This document shows positions 55,427 through 64,000 of a stretch of 64,000 nucleotides of DNA, one piece after another; positions within the stretch are counted from its first letter, which is position 1; every line of letters starts with the position of its first letter. The stretch comes from Marinobacter daqiaonensis (GTDB taxonomy: Bacteria; Pseudomonadota; Gammaproteobacteria; Pseudomonadales; Oleiphilaceae): NCBI RefSeq assembly GCF_900115285.1, contig NZ_FOYW01000002.1, forward strand, positions 1-64,000, read 5' to 3'. Under the pieces are notes generated by a model. That model was not told where the DNA came from, searched no databases, and was given only the letters and a program-made list of their open reading frames with translations. A program made the translations under genes and the position numbers.

Positions 55427-56416
55427 GTGACCCCTGGCGGCGGAAAACTTGTCCACGTCGCGGTCGGGGTAGTCTGGCGAAGAGGCCGGGTACTCGTCGC
55501 GCGGAGGCCGGAGCATGCGCACCAGGGCGGCTTGCTGGAGTTTCCCGGGGGCAAGGTGGAAGCCGGGGAGAGCGTCCAGCATGCCCTGGCCCGGGAGTTG
55601 CTGGAGGAGACGGCCGTCAAGGTGGACCCGGCGAGCATGACGCCGCTGATCAGGATTCGCCACGACTACGGCGACAAGGAAGTGCTGCTGGATGTGTGGC
55701 AGGTCCACGGGGCGGTTGGTGAGCCCAGTGGGCTCGAGGGTCAGCCGGTGTTCTGGCTGGCGCCGGAGCAATTGAGCCCGGAGGCGTTTCCGGTCGCCAA
55801 TCGCCCTATTATCTCTGCCCTTCGGCTGCCTGATCGGCTGGCGATCACCGGGAACCACGAAAATGTTCATGAGGCGCTCACATGCCTCGCGTCTTCCCGG
55901 GTCACTGCACAACCGGAGCTCATCGTGCTGCGGTTGCCATCGCTGCCGCCAGCGGCCTACGCTGAGGTGGTTACAGGGTGTATCGAGACCGGAGGAGGCC
56001 AGGCGAGGGGATTGCTGGTTCATGACCACATAGAGCTGGCACAGGCCCTGCCGGTTGCCGGACTCCACCTGAGTTGGCGTCGGGCGGTGGTCTTGGTGGA
56101 ACGGCCGGTTCCCGCCGACCGTTGGTTCGGCGTATCCTGCCATAGCGGGGAGGAGCTTGACCACGCCGCCATTATCGGAGCCGACTATGCCACTCTCGGG
56201 CCGGTGCTGCCGACGCCCTCCCATCCGCAAGCCAGGGGCATGGGCTGGGATGGGTTCGCCGCCATGACCGAACAGGCCACGCTCCCGGTGTATGCCCTTG
56301 GCGGCACCGCGCCAGACCAGGTGGCGTTGGCGAAGAGTGCCGGTGGGCAGGGTATCGCCGGAATTTCCTGGTGGTGGCAGGCCATCGGCAATGGATTCAT
56401 ACAGGAGACACCATGA
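55427..56416 (+). CDS. Nudix hydrolase fused to a thiamine-phosphate-synthase-like domain
   Basis: The 329-residue fusion has an N-terminal MutT-type Nudix domain. Its box [20 protein letters not shown] continues into ET, keeping the metal-binding REXXEE. A C-terminal ThiE/TenI-like domain spans about 160-329: [20 protein letters not shown], then [20 protein letters not shown], then VYALGG. The ThiE substrate-loop Asn-Asp-Arg is replaced by His-Asp-His, so TMP synthase activity is doubtful. The Nudix half resembles 8-oxo-dGTP pyrophosphatase. GGAG 5 bases before GTG 55427 sets the start. Such fusions follow argJ in Pseudomonas too. Confidence 0.88.
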   Translation: MTPGGGKLVHVAVGVVWRRGRVLVARRPEHAHQGGLLEFPGGKVEAGESVQHALARELLEETAVKVDPASMTPLIRIRHDYGDKEVLLDVWQVHGAVGEPSGLEGQPVFWLAPEQLSPEAFPVANRPIISALRLPDRLAITGNHENVHEALTCLASSRVTAQPELIVLRLPSLPPAAYAEVVTGCIETGGGQARGLLVHDHIELAQALPVAGLHLSWRRAVVLVERPVPADRWFGVSCHSGEELDHAAIIGADYATLGPVLPTPSHPQARGMGWDGFAAMTEQATLPVYALGGTAPDQVALAKSAGGQGIAGISWWWQAIGNGFIQETP

Positions 56417-56901
56417 GCAAACTGACCCATCTTGATGACCAGGGCGCCGCCCGTATGGTGGATGTGACCGCCAAGGACGTAACCGAGCGTGAAGCGATAG
56501 CGGAAGGTCGAATTCTGATGGATGCGAAGACCCTGGCCATGATCGTTGAGGGCGAGCACCCGAAAGGGGACGTACTGGCAGTGGCCAGGGTAGCGGGCAT
56601 CATGGCCGCCAAAAAAACCCACGATCTGATCCCCTTGTGCCACGCACTCAACCTCACGTCGGTCAAGCTGGCGCTGACCCCGCAGGACACCCCCTCCTCC
56701 GTTCACATCGAGGCACGCTGCAAGCTGGCGGGCCAGACCGGTGTGGAAATGGAGGCGCTTACCGCCGTCAGTGTTGCGGCTCTGACCCTGTACGACATGT
56801 GCAAGGCCGTCGACAAGGCTATGGAGATTACCGGAGTCAGGTTGCTGGAAAAGAAGGGTGGCCGCAGTGGCCATTGGCAGGCCGAGGAGCGGGACGCCTG
56901 A
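56413..56901 (+). CDS. moaC: MoaC, cyclic pyranopterin monophosphate synthase
   Basis: The 162-residue enzyme makes cyclic pyranopterin phosphate with MoaA in molybdenum cofactor synthesis. Landmarks are [34 protein letters not shown], and the catalytic [20 protein letters not shown] followed by [10 protein letters not shown]. The ATG at 56413 overlaps the upstream stop by four bases; longer forms lack support. No other mo-cofactor genes are nearby. Confidence 0.96.
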   Translation: MSKLTHLDDQGAARMVDVTAKDVTEREAIAEGRILMDAKTLAMIVEGEHPKGDVLAVARVAGIMAAKKTHDLIPLCHALNLTSVKLALTPQDTPSSVHIEARCKLAGQTGVEMEALTAVSVAALTLYDMCKAVDKAMEITGVRLLEKKGGRSGHWQAEERDA

Positions 56902-56929
56902 GCCAACAGGGAACATCCGATGCCCCGCT

Positions 56930-56968
56930 GCCGTCGTAGAGCTACTACCCATCTTAAACTACGACGGC
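56930..56968 (+). promoter_or_regulatory. Inverted repeat upstream of ribA
   Basis: GCCGTCGTAG (56930-56939) and CTACGACGGC (56959-56968) are perfect 10-base inverted arms 19 bases apart. It lies immediately upstream of the ribA promoter and could be an operator or the moaC terminator stem. It does not resemble the FMN riboswitch. Confidence 0.5.
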
Positions 56969-56979
56969 CGGTCGCCATC

Positions 56980-56988
56980 TGCTAGAAT
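56980..56988 (+). promoter_or_regulatory. ribA extended -10 promoter
   Basis: TGCTAGAAT is an extended -10 element (TGn plus TAGAAT) 37 bases before the ribA start. No good -35 is visible. Confidence 0.5.
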
Positions 56989-57025
56989 GGCCGGCTTATC
57001 GCAAAATGATTCATGAGGAACCACT

Positions 57026-57637
57026 GTGGCTGTTCGCTACGTCCAGACCTGTCGCCTGCCCACTCCTTTCGGCGTTTTTGACATGCACGGTTTTGAGGAG
57101 CCGGACACCGGCAAGGAGCATATCGCCCTGACCCTTGGAGATCTGGAAAGCGACGAGCCCATGCTGGCGCGCACCCATTCCGAGTGTCTGACCGGAGATG
57201 CCCTCTACAGCATGCGTTGTGATTGCGGCTACCAGCTGGAAGCCGCGCTGCGCAGTATCGCCCGGGAGGGCCGGGGTATCCTGATGTATCTGCGTCAGGA
57301 AGGGCGCGGCATCGGTCTGTTGAACAAGATCCGGGCCTACAAGCTTCAGGACGAGGGTGCCGATACGGTAGAGGCCAACGAGCGTCTGGGCTTTGCCGCT
57401 GATCTGCGGGATTACAGCATGTGCAAGGACATGCTGGGCCACCTGGGCATTCGCAGTCTCAAACTGATGACCAATAACCCACGCAAGGTCGATGCGTTGC
57501 GCTCCCTGGGTATAGATGTGGTGGAGCGGGTCGCCATTCATGTGGGCCGCAACCCCCATAATGAACATTATCTCAATACTAAGCAGAGCAAGCTGGGTCA
57601 CTGGCTGGAAACCCATCAGGACGACGATCCGGCGTAA
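57026..57637 (+). CDS. ribA: RibA, GTP cyclohydrolase II
   Basis: The 203-residue enzyme opens GTP in the first step of riboflavin synthesis. Zinc ligands Cys54, Cys65 and Cys67 are in [16 protein letters not shown], and the catalytic loop is [11 protein letters not shown]. It starts with GTG, preceded by GAGGAA 5 bases upstream. It is a stand-alone RibA, not fused to RibB. The 126-base gap to convergent dxs shows no clear terminator. Confidence 0.96.
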   Translation: MAVRYVQTCRLPTPFGVFDMHGFEEPDTGKEHIALTLGDLESDEPMLARTHSECLTGDALYSMRCDCGYQLEAALRSIAREGRGILMYLRQEGRGIGLLNKIRAYKLQDEGADTVEANERLGFAADLRDYSMCKDMLGHLGIRSLKLMTNNPRKVDALRSLGIDVVERVAIHVGRNPHNEHYLNTKQSKLGHWLETHQDDDPA

Positions 57638-57763
57638 AGGTGGGGGAACTTCCTCCGCCGCAATTCACGGCCCATCCATAGACCGGCCTTGCTTCGGCGG
57701 CATCCATGTCGCCGTCCGAAAGCCCCTACACCTCACCCGATCTCCCGACCGGCTGGGGGGGAC

Positions 57764-59692
57764 TCAGGGGGCTGCTTTGAGTTCGGGCTTGCCGGAACCA
57801 AGACGCCGACGAATCGAAGCCTCGATACCGGCGGCGTCCAGCCCCACTTCCGCCAATAGCTCATCGGGCTTGCCGTGGTCCACGTAATGATCTGGCAGAC
57901 CCAGTTGCAGCACTGCCCTGGCGATGCCTTCCCGGTTCAGGAACTCCGTCACCGCGCTGCCAGCGCCACCGGCGATGGCATTTTCCTCAAGGGTCACCAC
58001 CACCTCGTGGGAAGCCACCAGTTCCGTCACCAGGGTTTCGTCCAGGGGCTTCACGAAACGCATGTCCGCCACGGTGGCGCCAAGGCTCTCCGCTGCCTGC
58101 AGCGCTGCGGAGAGACGGGTGCCAAAGTTCAGGATCACCACAGACTCGCCCTCGCGCACAACACGGCCACGGCCGATGGGCATGGGCTTCAGCTCCTGTT
58201 CGATGACCGCTCCGGGACCAGTGCCCCGGGGGTAGCGGACTGCCGCGGGACCCTCGTGCATCAGCCCGGTCTGCAGCAACTGGCGGGTCTCATTCTCATC
58301 TGACGGGGTCATCACCACCATGTTGGGAATGCAGCGCAGATAGCTGAGATCGAAGGCGCCGGCATGGGTCGGCCCGTCTTCACCCACCAGGCCTGCGCGG
58401 TCGATGGCAAAGAGCACATCCAGATTCTGGATGGCCACGTCGTGGATCAACTGGTCGTAGGCTCGCTGCAGGAACGTGGAGTAAATAGCGACAACCGGCT
58501 TGGCGCCATCGCAGGCCAGGCCCGCCGCCAGAGTCACCGAGTGCTGTTCGGCGATGGCAACGTCGTGGTAGCGATCCGGGAATTTCTCGGAAAACGCCAG
58601 CAGGTCGGAGCCCTCACACATGGCGGGGGTAATGCCGATCACGCGCTCGTCCTGTTCCGCCGCATCGCATAGCCATTGGCCAAACACATTGGCGTATTTG
58701 GGACGCTTGGGCTTCGGTTTCACTGGTTCTGGCTTACTGGCCGGCACCGGTTCGATCTTGTTGATGGCATGGTAGCCAATGGGGTCACTCTCCGCCGGTG
58801 CGAAACCCTTGCCCTTGCGGGTTACCACGTGGAGAAACTGCGGTCCGTTGAGTTCGCGGATGTTCTCCAGGGTTTCCAGAAGCAGTGGCAGGTCGTGGCC
58901 ATCAATGGGGCCGATGTAGTTGAAGCCCAGCTCCTCGAACAGCGTACCGGGCGCGATCATGCCCTTGAAGTGCTCCTCTGTCCGCCGCGCCAGTGCCATC
59001 AGCGGTGGCGCTGCCTGAAGCACCCGTTTGCCGCTGTCCCGCATCTGGTTGTAGGCGCGGCTGGAGAGCAGGCGGGCGAAGTAATTGGACAGACCGCCCA
59101 CGTTCTTGGAGATGGACATGTCGTTGTCGTTGAGGATCACCAGCATGTCGGCGTCCAGGTGCCCGGCATGGTTGAGAGCCTCGAAAGCCATGCCTGCGGT
59201 CATGGCGCCGTCGCCGATGACCGCAATGCTGCGGCGTCCGGATTGCTGTTGCTTCGCCGCCAGCGCCATGCCCAGAGCGGCGCTGATGGAGGTGCTGGAG
59301 TGGCCCACGCCGAAGGTGTCGTATTGACTCTCGCAGCGCTTGGGAAAGCCGGCTAGCCCGCCTTTCTGACGGATGGTGCCCATCTGCTCCCTGCGGCCGG
59401 TGAGAATCTTGTGGGGGTAGGCCTGATGACCCACGTCCCATACCAGCCGGTCTTCCGGCGTATTGAATACGTAGTGCAGGGCAACGGTCAGTTCCAGTAC
59501 GCCAAGACCGGCGCCGAAATGGCCGCCGCTCTGACCCACCGTCCAAAGCAGGAACGCACGCAGTTCCCGGGCCAGCGCCGGAAGTTCTTCCTCGGTCAGA
59601 AGGCGCAGCTGATCGGGCGTGTCGACCCGGTCCAGCAAAGGCGTGTGGGGCCTCTGGGCGGGAATTTCCTTGAAAATGTATGTGTCCTGCAT
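57764..59692 (-). CDS. dxs: Dxs, 1-deoxy-D-xylulose-5-phosphate synthase
   Basis: The 642-residue thiamine-diphosphate enzyme condenses pyruvate and glyceraldehyde 3-phosphate at the entry of the MEP isoprenoid pathway. Landmarks are [39 protein letters not shown] (cofactor Mg site), [26 protein letters not shown] region (here [20 protein letters not shown]), and [20 protein letters not shown]. It is the last gene of xseB-ispA-dxs, an order shared with E. coli. Confidence 0.97.
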   Translation of the reverse strand: MQDTYIFKEIPAQRPHTPLLDRVDTPDQLRLLTEEELPALARELRAFLLWTVGQSGGHFGAGLGVLELTVALHYVFNTPEDRLVWDVGHQAYPHKILTGRREQMGTIRQKGGLAGFPKRCESQYDTFGVGHSSTSISAALGMALAAKQQQSGRRSIAVIGDGAMTAGMAFEALNHAGHLDADMLVILNDNDMSISKNVGGLSNYFARLLSSRAYNQMRDSGKRVLQAAPPLMALARRTEEHFKGMIAPGTLFEELGFNYIGPIDGHDLPLLLETLENIRELNGPQFLHVVTRKGKGFAPAESDPIGYHAINKIEPVPASKPEPVKPKPKRPKYANVFGQWLCDAAEQDERVIGITPAMCEGSDLLAFSEKFPDRYHDVAIAEQHSVTLAAGLACDGAKPVVAIYSTFLQRAYDQLIHDVAIQNLDVLFAIDRAGLVGEDGPTHAGAFDLSYLRCIPNMVVMTPSDENETRQLLQTGLMHEGPAAVRYPRGTGPGAVIEQELKPMPIGRGRVVREGESVVILNFGTRLSAALQAAESLGATVADMRFVKPLDETLVTELVASHEVVVTLEENAIAGGAGSAVTEFLNREGIARAVLQLGLPDHYVDHGKPDELLAEVGLDAAGIEASIRRRLGSGKPELKAAP

Positions 59693-59795
59693 GCGTCCGG
59701 TCTTGTATCGGTGACTTTGATAGTCTGGTCGTGGTCAGTCCGGTTGGCGACTGCTACGGCCCAAAAATTCATTATAGGGAAGGGTGCGGCCGGTT

Positions 59796-60698
59796 TCAGT
59801 ACCGTCGTGACACCACGAACTCTGCCATGCCCCTCAAGGTATCCGCCTCCGGGCCGAAACCAGCCAGGTTCTCCTGGCACTGGGCCAGCAGTGTGGCAAG
59901 GTAAGTACGGGCTCCGTCAACCCCCATAAGCGCCGGGAAGGTGGGTTTCGCGCGGGCCTGGTCGGAACCCTGGGGCTTGCCGATGACACTGGTGGCGCCC
60001 TCTACATCCAGCAGGTCGTCCCGTACCTGGAAGGCGAGGCCGATTGCCCCGGCGTAGCGGTCAAGCTCCATGGCCTGCTCCATGTCCCGGCCCCCGGTTC
60101 CAACGACAGAAAGCACGCCCATGCGAACCGACGCCTCGATCAGGGCGCCGGTCTTGCACCGGTGCATCTGTTCCAGTTGTTCAAGGGTCAGCCGATGACC
60201 GACTGCCGCAAGGTCAATGGCCTGCCCGCCTACCATGCCGGCACTGCCACTGGCTTTGGCAAGAAGCTGAACCATGGCCAGGCGGGTGCTGGCGTCCAGG
60301 CTTTCTTCACTGGCCAGCCAGTCAAAGGCCATCGCCTGAAGGGCGTCTCCGGCGAGAATGGCTGTCGCTTCGTCGAATTCGATATGGGTTGTAGGCCGCC
60401 CGCGGCGCAGGTCGTCATCGTCCATCGCCGGCAGGTCATCATGTATCAGCGAGTAGGCGTGAATCAGCTCCAGGGCGCAGGCCGGAATGAGTGCCTGCTC
60501 GGGTCTGCCCCCCACGGCAACGGCCGCGGCCATGCTCAGCGCGGGGCGGATACGCTTACCGCCACCGAGCACGCTGTAGCGCATGGCTTCATGAAGCCGG
60601 GAGGGCTCACGGGACTCCGCAGGCAGGCGCTGGCTCAGGGCGGTGTCGGTCAGAGTGGCGCAGGTCGCGAGGAATTTTTCAGTGGAGCGGTCGGGCAT
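59796..60698 (-). CDS. ispA: IspA, farnesyl diphosphate synthase
   Basis: The 300-residue prenyltransferase builds C15 diphosphate from IPP and DMAPP. The first Asp-rich motif is DDLPAMDDDDLRRGRPTTH and the second is FQVRDDLLDVEG; GGKRIRPAL binds pyrophosphate. The frame continues upstream into xseB, but MPDRSTEKFL at 60698 gives the normal start, 2 bases after the xseB stop. Confidence 0.96.
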   Translation of the reverse strand: MPDRSTEKFLATCATLTDTALSQRLPAESREPSRLHEAMRYSVLGGGKRIRPALSMAAAVAVGGRPEQALIPACALELIHAYSLIHDDLPAMDDDDLRRGRPTTHIEFDEATAILAGDALQAMAFDWLASEESLDASTRLAMVQLLAKASGSAGMVGGQAIDLAAVGHRLTLEQLEQMHRCKTGALIEASVRMGVLSVVGTGGRDMEQAMELDRYAGAIGLAFQVRDDLLDVEGATSVIGKPQGSDQARAKPTFPALMGVDGARTYLATLLAQCQENLAGFGPEADTLRGMAEFVVSRRY

Positions 60699-60700
60699 TA

Positions 60701-60967
60701 TCAGCCTTGCTCCCCGCTGTCCTGCGGCGGGCTGAAGGGCCGGCTTTCCAGGCTGCCATCCGCACGCTCGACCAGCTGCTCCACGCGCTGCTCCGCCTGC
60801 CGCAGCGCCTGCTGACATTCCCGGGTCAGGCGAACGCCACGCTCAAAGGCGCCCAGGGACTGCTCCAGGGAGAGCTCTCCCTGCTCCAGGTCCTTGACCA
60901 GGCTTTCCAGTTCGGCCAGCGATTTCTCGAAATCGGCAATGGATGCGGTTTCCGGGGTATCCGCCAT
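60701..60967 (-). CDS. xseB: XseB, exonuclease VII small subunit
   Basis: The 88-residue helical protein shows the XseB pattern [20 protein letters not shown] and [20 protein letters not shown]. It binds the large subunit XseA (not in this window) in the single-strand-specific exonuclease VII. It is the first gene of the xseB-ispA-dxs operon. Confidence 0.95.
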   Translation of the reverse strand: MADTPETASIADFEKSLAELESLVKDLEQGELSLEQSLGAFERGVRLTRECQQALRQAEQRVEQLVERADGSLESRPFSPPQDSGEQG

Positions 60968-61026
60968 AGTAGGGCACTCCGTCAGGACCTGCAGGTCACG
61001 TTCTCGGGGATCATTCAGCGAGCGTC

Positions 61027-61055
61027 AGTATAACAGAGCTGCGGGCGCTGCCGAA
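61027..61055 (-). promoter_or_regulatory. xseB-ispA-dxs promoter
   Basis: On the minus strand TTCGGC, 17 bases, then TATACT preceded by TGT (extended -10). It lies 60 bases before xseB. Confidence 0.55.
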
Positions 61056-61070
61056 CCATTGGTCACGCAG

Positions 61071-61853
61071 TCAGCGTTTGCGGTCCCCGGTGACCCAATG
61101 GAAGCTTTGACACTCGCCTTTGGTTCCACCCCGGCCCCAGGCCTGCTCCGTGACATAAATGTCACCGCTGAGGTGAACCGTTACCACAGTACTGGCCCGG
61201 GTGCCGTAATAATCGGACTGGATAAACGGCGAGGACAGGAAGCGCTCCTGGGCCAGCTCCAGGCCCGTGTCCGGCAACAGATGATCCGGCGCTGGCGTGG
61301 TGTCGTGGAGCTGGTCAATCAGCGAGGCATGGAGCGCATCGGGTCTGGCGGGATCGCAGTCCGCCAGGGTCTGGCGCAGCTGTTCCCGCAGTCGCACCAG
61401 TTTGGGCCAGGGGCTCTGCAACAGGTGATTGCTCAGCCCGTAGCTGCCCCGGTAAAGGGTCCGGCCCGGATGAGCATCGCGGTTGCTGTAGTACCAGCCG
61501 TCCCTGCGGGTCAGATGAATGAGGTTGAAGCCGGCGTACAGGCTTCCGGTGTCCGCCAGCTCCTGGCCGACCTCCTCCCGGGAGTGCTCCTGGGCAAGCA
61601 GGGGAAGCTTGCCCCGGGTCAGACGGCCTGCCTCCGTGTTCCCTTCCCGCACGTTGGTGACCGCGCTGATGTGCCCTTCGGGAGAGACCGCAAGCCAGGT
61701 GCCGCCGGATTGCTCATCCCGGCCGGCCAGAAGATTGCGGTCTGGCCACCAGTGCATGGGAGAGGTCGGGCGATGGTAGAACTCGTCCCGGTTGGCCGCC
61801 AGCACCAGGGGAAATTCGCGATGCTGGTCAATGGAAAACAGAATAAGGCACAT
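61071..61853 (-). CDS. NRDE/TANGO2-family protein
   Basis: The 260-residue protein has the family hallmark N terminus MCLILFSIDQHREFPLVLAANRDE split as MCLILF and LAANRDEFY; Cys2 and the NRDE motif are both present, as in the Ntn-hydrolase-like group. Other family stretches are GGTWLAVSPEGHISAVTNVR and GRGGTKGECQSFHWVTG. The eukaryotic relative TANGO2 is linked to heme or acyl-CoA trafficking; the bacterial role is unknown. It is divergent from the TauE-type gene and 103 bases from xseB. Confidence 0.85.
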   Translation of the reverse strand: MCLILFSIDQHREFPLVLAANRDEFYHRPTSPMHWWPDRNLLAGRDEQSGGTWLAVSPEGHISAVTNVREGNTEAGRLTRGKLPLLAQEHSREEVGQELADTGSLYAGFNLIHLTRRDGWYYSNRDAHPGRTLYRGSYGLSNHLLQSPWPKLVRLREQLRQTLADCDPARPDALHASLIDQLHDTTPAPDHLLPDTGLELAQERFLSSPFIQSDYYGTRASTVVTVHLSGDIYVTEQAWGRGGTKGECQSFHWVTGDRKR

Positions 61854-61905
61854 AGGGCTCCGCGGACTGAAAGTGACTTACGACGATGTCCCGTGAAGGG
61901 CCTTT

Positions 61906-61918
61906 GTGTATGATACAC
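61906..61918. promoter_or_regulatory. 13-bp palindrome upstream of the TauE-type gene
   Basis: GTGTAT-G-ATACAC is a perfect odd-centred palindrome in the 94-base gap between two divergent genes. It includes a -10-like TATGAT and may be an operator. Confidence 0.35.
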
Positions 61919-61947
61919 GCTTTCATTTTAGACGTTGGGCGGTATCC

Positions 61948-62742
61948 ATGTCCCTGATCCTGGTATTTGCTCTGTATATGGCCCTGGGCGCCCTGGCTGG
62001 CACCCTGGCGGGCCTGTTCGGGATTGGCGGCGGCCTTGTGATCGTGCCGGTGCTGATCTTCAGTTTTGGCCTCCAGGGTATCAGTAACGAAATCGTCGCT
62101 CACCTGGCGGTCGGCACGTCACTGGCCACCATCGTGTTCACATCCATTGCCTCTGTGCGTTCGCATCACCTCCAGAAAGCGGTGCGCTGGGAACTCTTCC
62201 GACCCATGGCGGTCGGCATCGTGGTGGGCGCGGTGCTTGGAGGCTGGACCGCCTCCCTGCTCAGTGGGCCCGCGCTGGAACTGGTGATCGGGGTGTTTGT
62301 CATCCTGGTGGGCCTGAAGATGCTTCTGGGTATCAACCCTGTGGAGTCCCGCCCGTTACCGGGAAAGCCCGAGCTGACCGGTGCCGGTGGGATCATTGGC
62401 TGGGCCTCGGCCATCTTTGGTATCGGCGGGGGCACTCTGACGGTCCCGTTTCTGACCTGGCGAAGTCTGTCAATCCAGCAGGCTGTGGCGACTTCTGCCG
62501 CCTGCGGACTGCCTATTGCCATCGCCGGTGCCGTGACCAATGTTTTCACCGGCTGGGGGCGGCCTGAGCTGCCTGAACTTGCCATGGGGTTTGTCTATCT
62601 GCCGGCGCTTCTGGGTATCGTGCTGACCAGCGTGTTTTTTGCCCGCGTCGGGGTTTTCCTGGCCCACCGCCTGGATGGAATGCTGCTAAAGCGGCTGTTT
62701 GCCATCCTTCTGCTGGTGGTGGGCATCCGCTTTCTTTTCTGA
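61948..62742 (+). CDS. TauE/SafE-family membrane permease (UPF0721)
   Basis: The 264-residue protein has about eight membrane helices in two related halves. Each half carries the family motif: GLFGIGGGLVIVPVL near residue 22 and AIFGIGGGTLTVPFL near 155. Family members export sulfite, sulfoacetate or other small anions; the substrate here is unknown. The ATG at 61948 (MSLILVFALYMAL) fits the first helix better than the upstream in-frame ATG at 61906. It is 9 bases before lgt, suggesting co-transcription. Confidence 0.88.
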   Translation: MSLILVFALYMALGALAGTLAGLFGIGGGLVIVPVLIFSFGLQGISNEIVAHLAVGTSLATIVFTSIASVRSHHLQKAVRWELFRPMAVGIVVGAVLGGWTASLLSGPALELVIGVFVILVGLKMLLGINPVESRPLPGKPELTGAGGIIGWASAIFGIGGGTLTVPFLTWRSLSIQQAVATSAACGLPIAIAGAVTNVFTGWGRPELPELAMGFVYLPALLGIVLTSVFFARVGVFLAHRLDGMLLKRLFAILLLVVGIRFLF

Positions 62743-62751
62743 GGTCCCGAA

Positions 62752-63540
62752 ATGCTGAAACACCCACAGTTTGATCCGGTCGCTATCTCGATCGGCCCCC
62801 TGAAGATTCACTGGTACGGTCTCACCTATCTTGTGGGTTTTGCAGTGGGCTGGTGGCTGGGCAAGGTCAGGGCCCGCAAGGAGTGGACACCGCTGAATGA
62901 GGAGCAGGTAGGAGACCTGTTGTTCTACATTGCCCTTGGGGTCATTCTTGGGGGCCGCTTCGGCTATGTGCTGTTCTACAATTTCGACCAGTTCGCGGCC
63001 GACCCGCTCTCCCTGTTGCGGGTCTGGGAAGGGGGTATGTCGTTCCACGGTGGCCTGATCGGCGTGATGCTTGCGATGTGGTGGTTCGGTCGCAAGCTCA
63101 ACTGTGGGTTTTTCCGCATCGCGGATTTTGTTGCGCCGCTGGTGCCTGTCGGCCTGGGCGCGGGGCGCATTGGCAATTTCATCAACGGCGAGCTCTGGGG
63201 CAGGCCGACCGATGTGCCATGGGGCATGGTGTTTCCCCAGGCGCCGGATGCCCTGGCGCGGCATCCTTCCCAGCTTTACCAGTTCGCCCTTGAGGGGGTG
63301 GCGCTTTTCGTTATCCTCTGGCTATTCTCATCGAAGCCCCGGCCGACCATGGCGGTTTCGGGACTGTTTCTGATCCTGTACGGATGTTTCCGGATCATTG
63401 TCGAATTCTTCCGTCAGCCGGATCCGCAACTGGGTTACCTGGCCTTTGACTGGCTGACCATGGGCCAGATTCTCTCCCTGCCCATGGTCATTGCCGGAGC
63501 TCTGCTGATGGTATTTGCATACAGGGGCGCAAGATCATGA
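62752..63540 (+). CDS. lgt: Lgt, prolipoprotein diacylglyceryl transferase
   Basis: The 262-residue inner-membrane enzyme attaches diacylglycerol to lipobox Cys residues, for example that of LpoA. Landmarks are the [16 protein letters not shown] first-helix region, [12 protein letters not shown] with the essential His, and [17 protein letters not shown]. The stop overlaps thyA by four bases, the lgt-thyA order being usual in gammaproteobacteria. Confidence 0.97.
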   Translation: MLKHPQFDPVAISIGPLKIHWYGLTYLVGFAVGWWLGKVRARKEWTPLNEEQVGDLLFYIALGVILGGRFGYVLFYNFDQFAADPLSLLRVWEGGMSFHGGLIGVMLAMWWFGRKLNCGFFRIADFVAPLVPVGLGAGRIGNFINGELWGRPTDVPWGMVFPQAPDALARHPSQLYQFALEGVALFVILWLFSSKPRPTMAVSGLFLILYGCFRIIVEFFRQPDPQLGYLAFDWLTMGQILSLPMVIAGALLMVFAYRGARS

Positions 63541-64000
63541 AAGCCTATCTTGATTTGATGAGGGATGTGGTTGCCAACGGGACCGACAAGGGCGACCGGA
63601 CCGGTGTGGGGACCCGTTCGGTGTTCGGCCGTCAGCTGCGGTTTGACCTTGAACAGGGGTTTCCGCTGGTTACCACCAAGAAAGTGCACCTGAGGAGCAT
63701 TATCTATGAACTGTTATGGTTTCTTCAGGGGTCGACGGATAACAACTGGCTGAAGGAGCGCAAGGTCAGTATCTGGGATGAATGGGCGCTGGACAATGGC
63801 GATCTTGGTCCGATCTATGGCAAGCAATGGCGCAGCTGGCTGTGCCCCGACGGACGGGTGGTGGATCAGATCAGTGAGGTCATCGAGCAGATCCGAACCA
63901 AGCCCAATTCCCGGCGGCACATTGTCACGGCGTGGAATCCGGCGGAGCTGCCGGACGAGTCCATGGGTCCCCAGGATAACGCCCGTGAGGGCCGCATGGC
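63537..64000 (+). CDS. thyA: ThyA, thymidylate synthase (partial, cut by window end)
   Basis: The first 154 codons are present. [20 protein letters not shown], then [32 protein letters not shown], and YGKQWRSW identify thymidylate synthase, which methylates d[22 protein letters not shown] precedes an insertion ([11 protein letters not shown]) typical of Pseudomonas-type enzymes. The catalytic Pro-Cys-His region would follow just beyond the edge. The start overlaps lgt. Confidence 0.96.
   Translation, partial: MKAYLDLMRDVVANGTDKGDRTGVGTRSVFGRQLRFDLEQGFPLVTTKKVHLRSIIYELLWFLQGSTDNNWLKERKVSIWDEWALDNGDLGPIYGKQWRSWLCPDGRVVDQISEVIEQIRTKPNSRRHIVTAWNPAELPDESMGPQDNAREGRM

Noticed and set aside
56902..57025. 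FMN riboswitch upstream of ribA
   Set aside because: The gap is too short and lacks the conserved RFN stems; only a simple inverted repeat is present.

Overview
The window looks like chromosome from a marine, hydrocarbon-associated gammaproteobacterium, most likely Marinobacter or a close relative. This is inferred from gene content and order, not from a database search. The DNA is GC-rich and genes are tightly packed. There is no tRNA, rRNA other than RNase P RNA, insertion sequence, prophage or CRISPR array. Several blocks match Pseudomonas/Marinobacter order, for example lpxC-dciA-M23 peptidase-secA-argJ-Nudix/ThiE fusion.

Region 1 (1-15.9 kb) is a phenylacetate locus. The repressor gene paaX faces a complete branched-chain-amino-acid-type ABC importer (binding protein, two permeases, two ATPases), which I infer imports phenylacetate or a related aromatic acid. 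The last ATPase is fused at its N terminus to a hemerythrin-like domain. Convergent to it is the operon paaABCDE-paaZ (phenylacetyl-CoA epoxidase, its reductase, and the ring-opening enzyme). Behind that lies paaG-paaI-paaK with its own promoter and terminator. The beta-oxidation genes paaF, paaH and paaJ are absent from the window.

Region 2 (16-31 kb) holds housekeeping genes. These are leuA; a divergent holD-like gene (DNA polymerase III psi) with rimI; prfC; a TatD-family nuclease; rplM-rpsI; petABC (cytochrome bc1); sspAB; the diaA-yraN-lpoA cluster divergent from rsmI; and rnpB.

Region 3 (31.3-48.4 kb) is a complete division and cell wall (dcw) cluster, mraZ-rsmH-ftsL-ftsI-murE-murF-mraY-murD-ftsW-murG-murC-ddlB-ftsQ-ftsA-ftsZ. 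It is preceded by a strong promoter and six GTGG repeats at about 10-bp spacing, the expected form of a MraZ operator.

Region 4 (48.5-64 kb) continues with lpxC, dciA, an M23 peptidase, secA, argJ, the Nudix/ThiE fusion, moaC and ribA. The leftward operon xseB-ispA-dxs (isoprenoid precursors) follows, then an NRDE-family gene, a TauE/SafE permease, lgt, and the start of thyA, which is cut by the window edge.

The observations I consider most worth checking are the hemerythrin-ABC ATPase fusion in a paaX-linked importer, the long linker-containing psi subunit, the MraZ operator array, a 24-bp palindrome between rnpB and mraZ, and a palindrome over the paaG -35 box.
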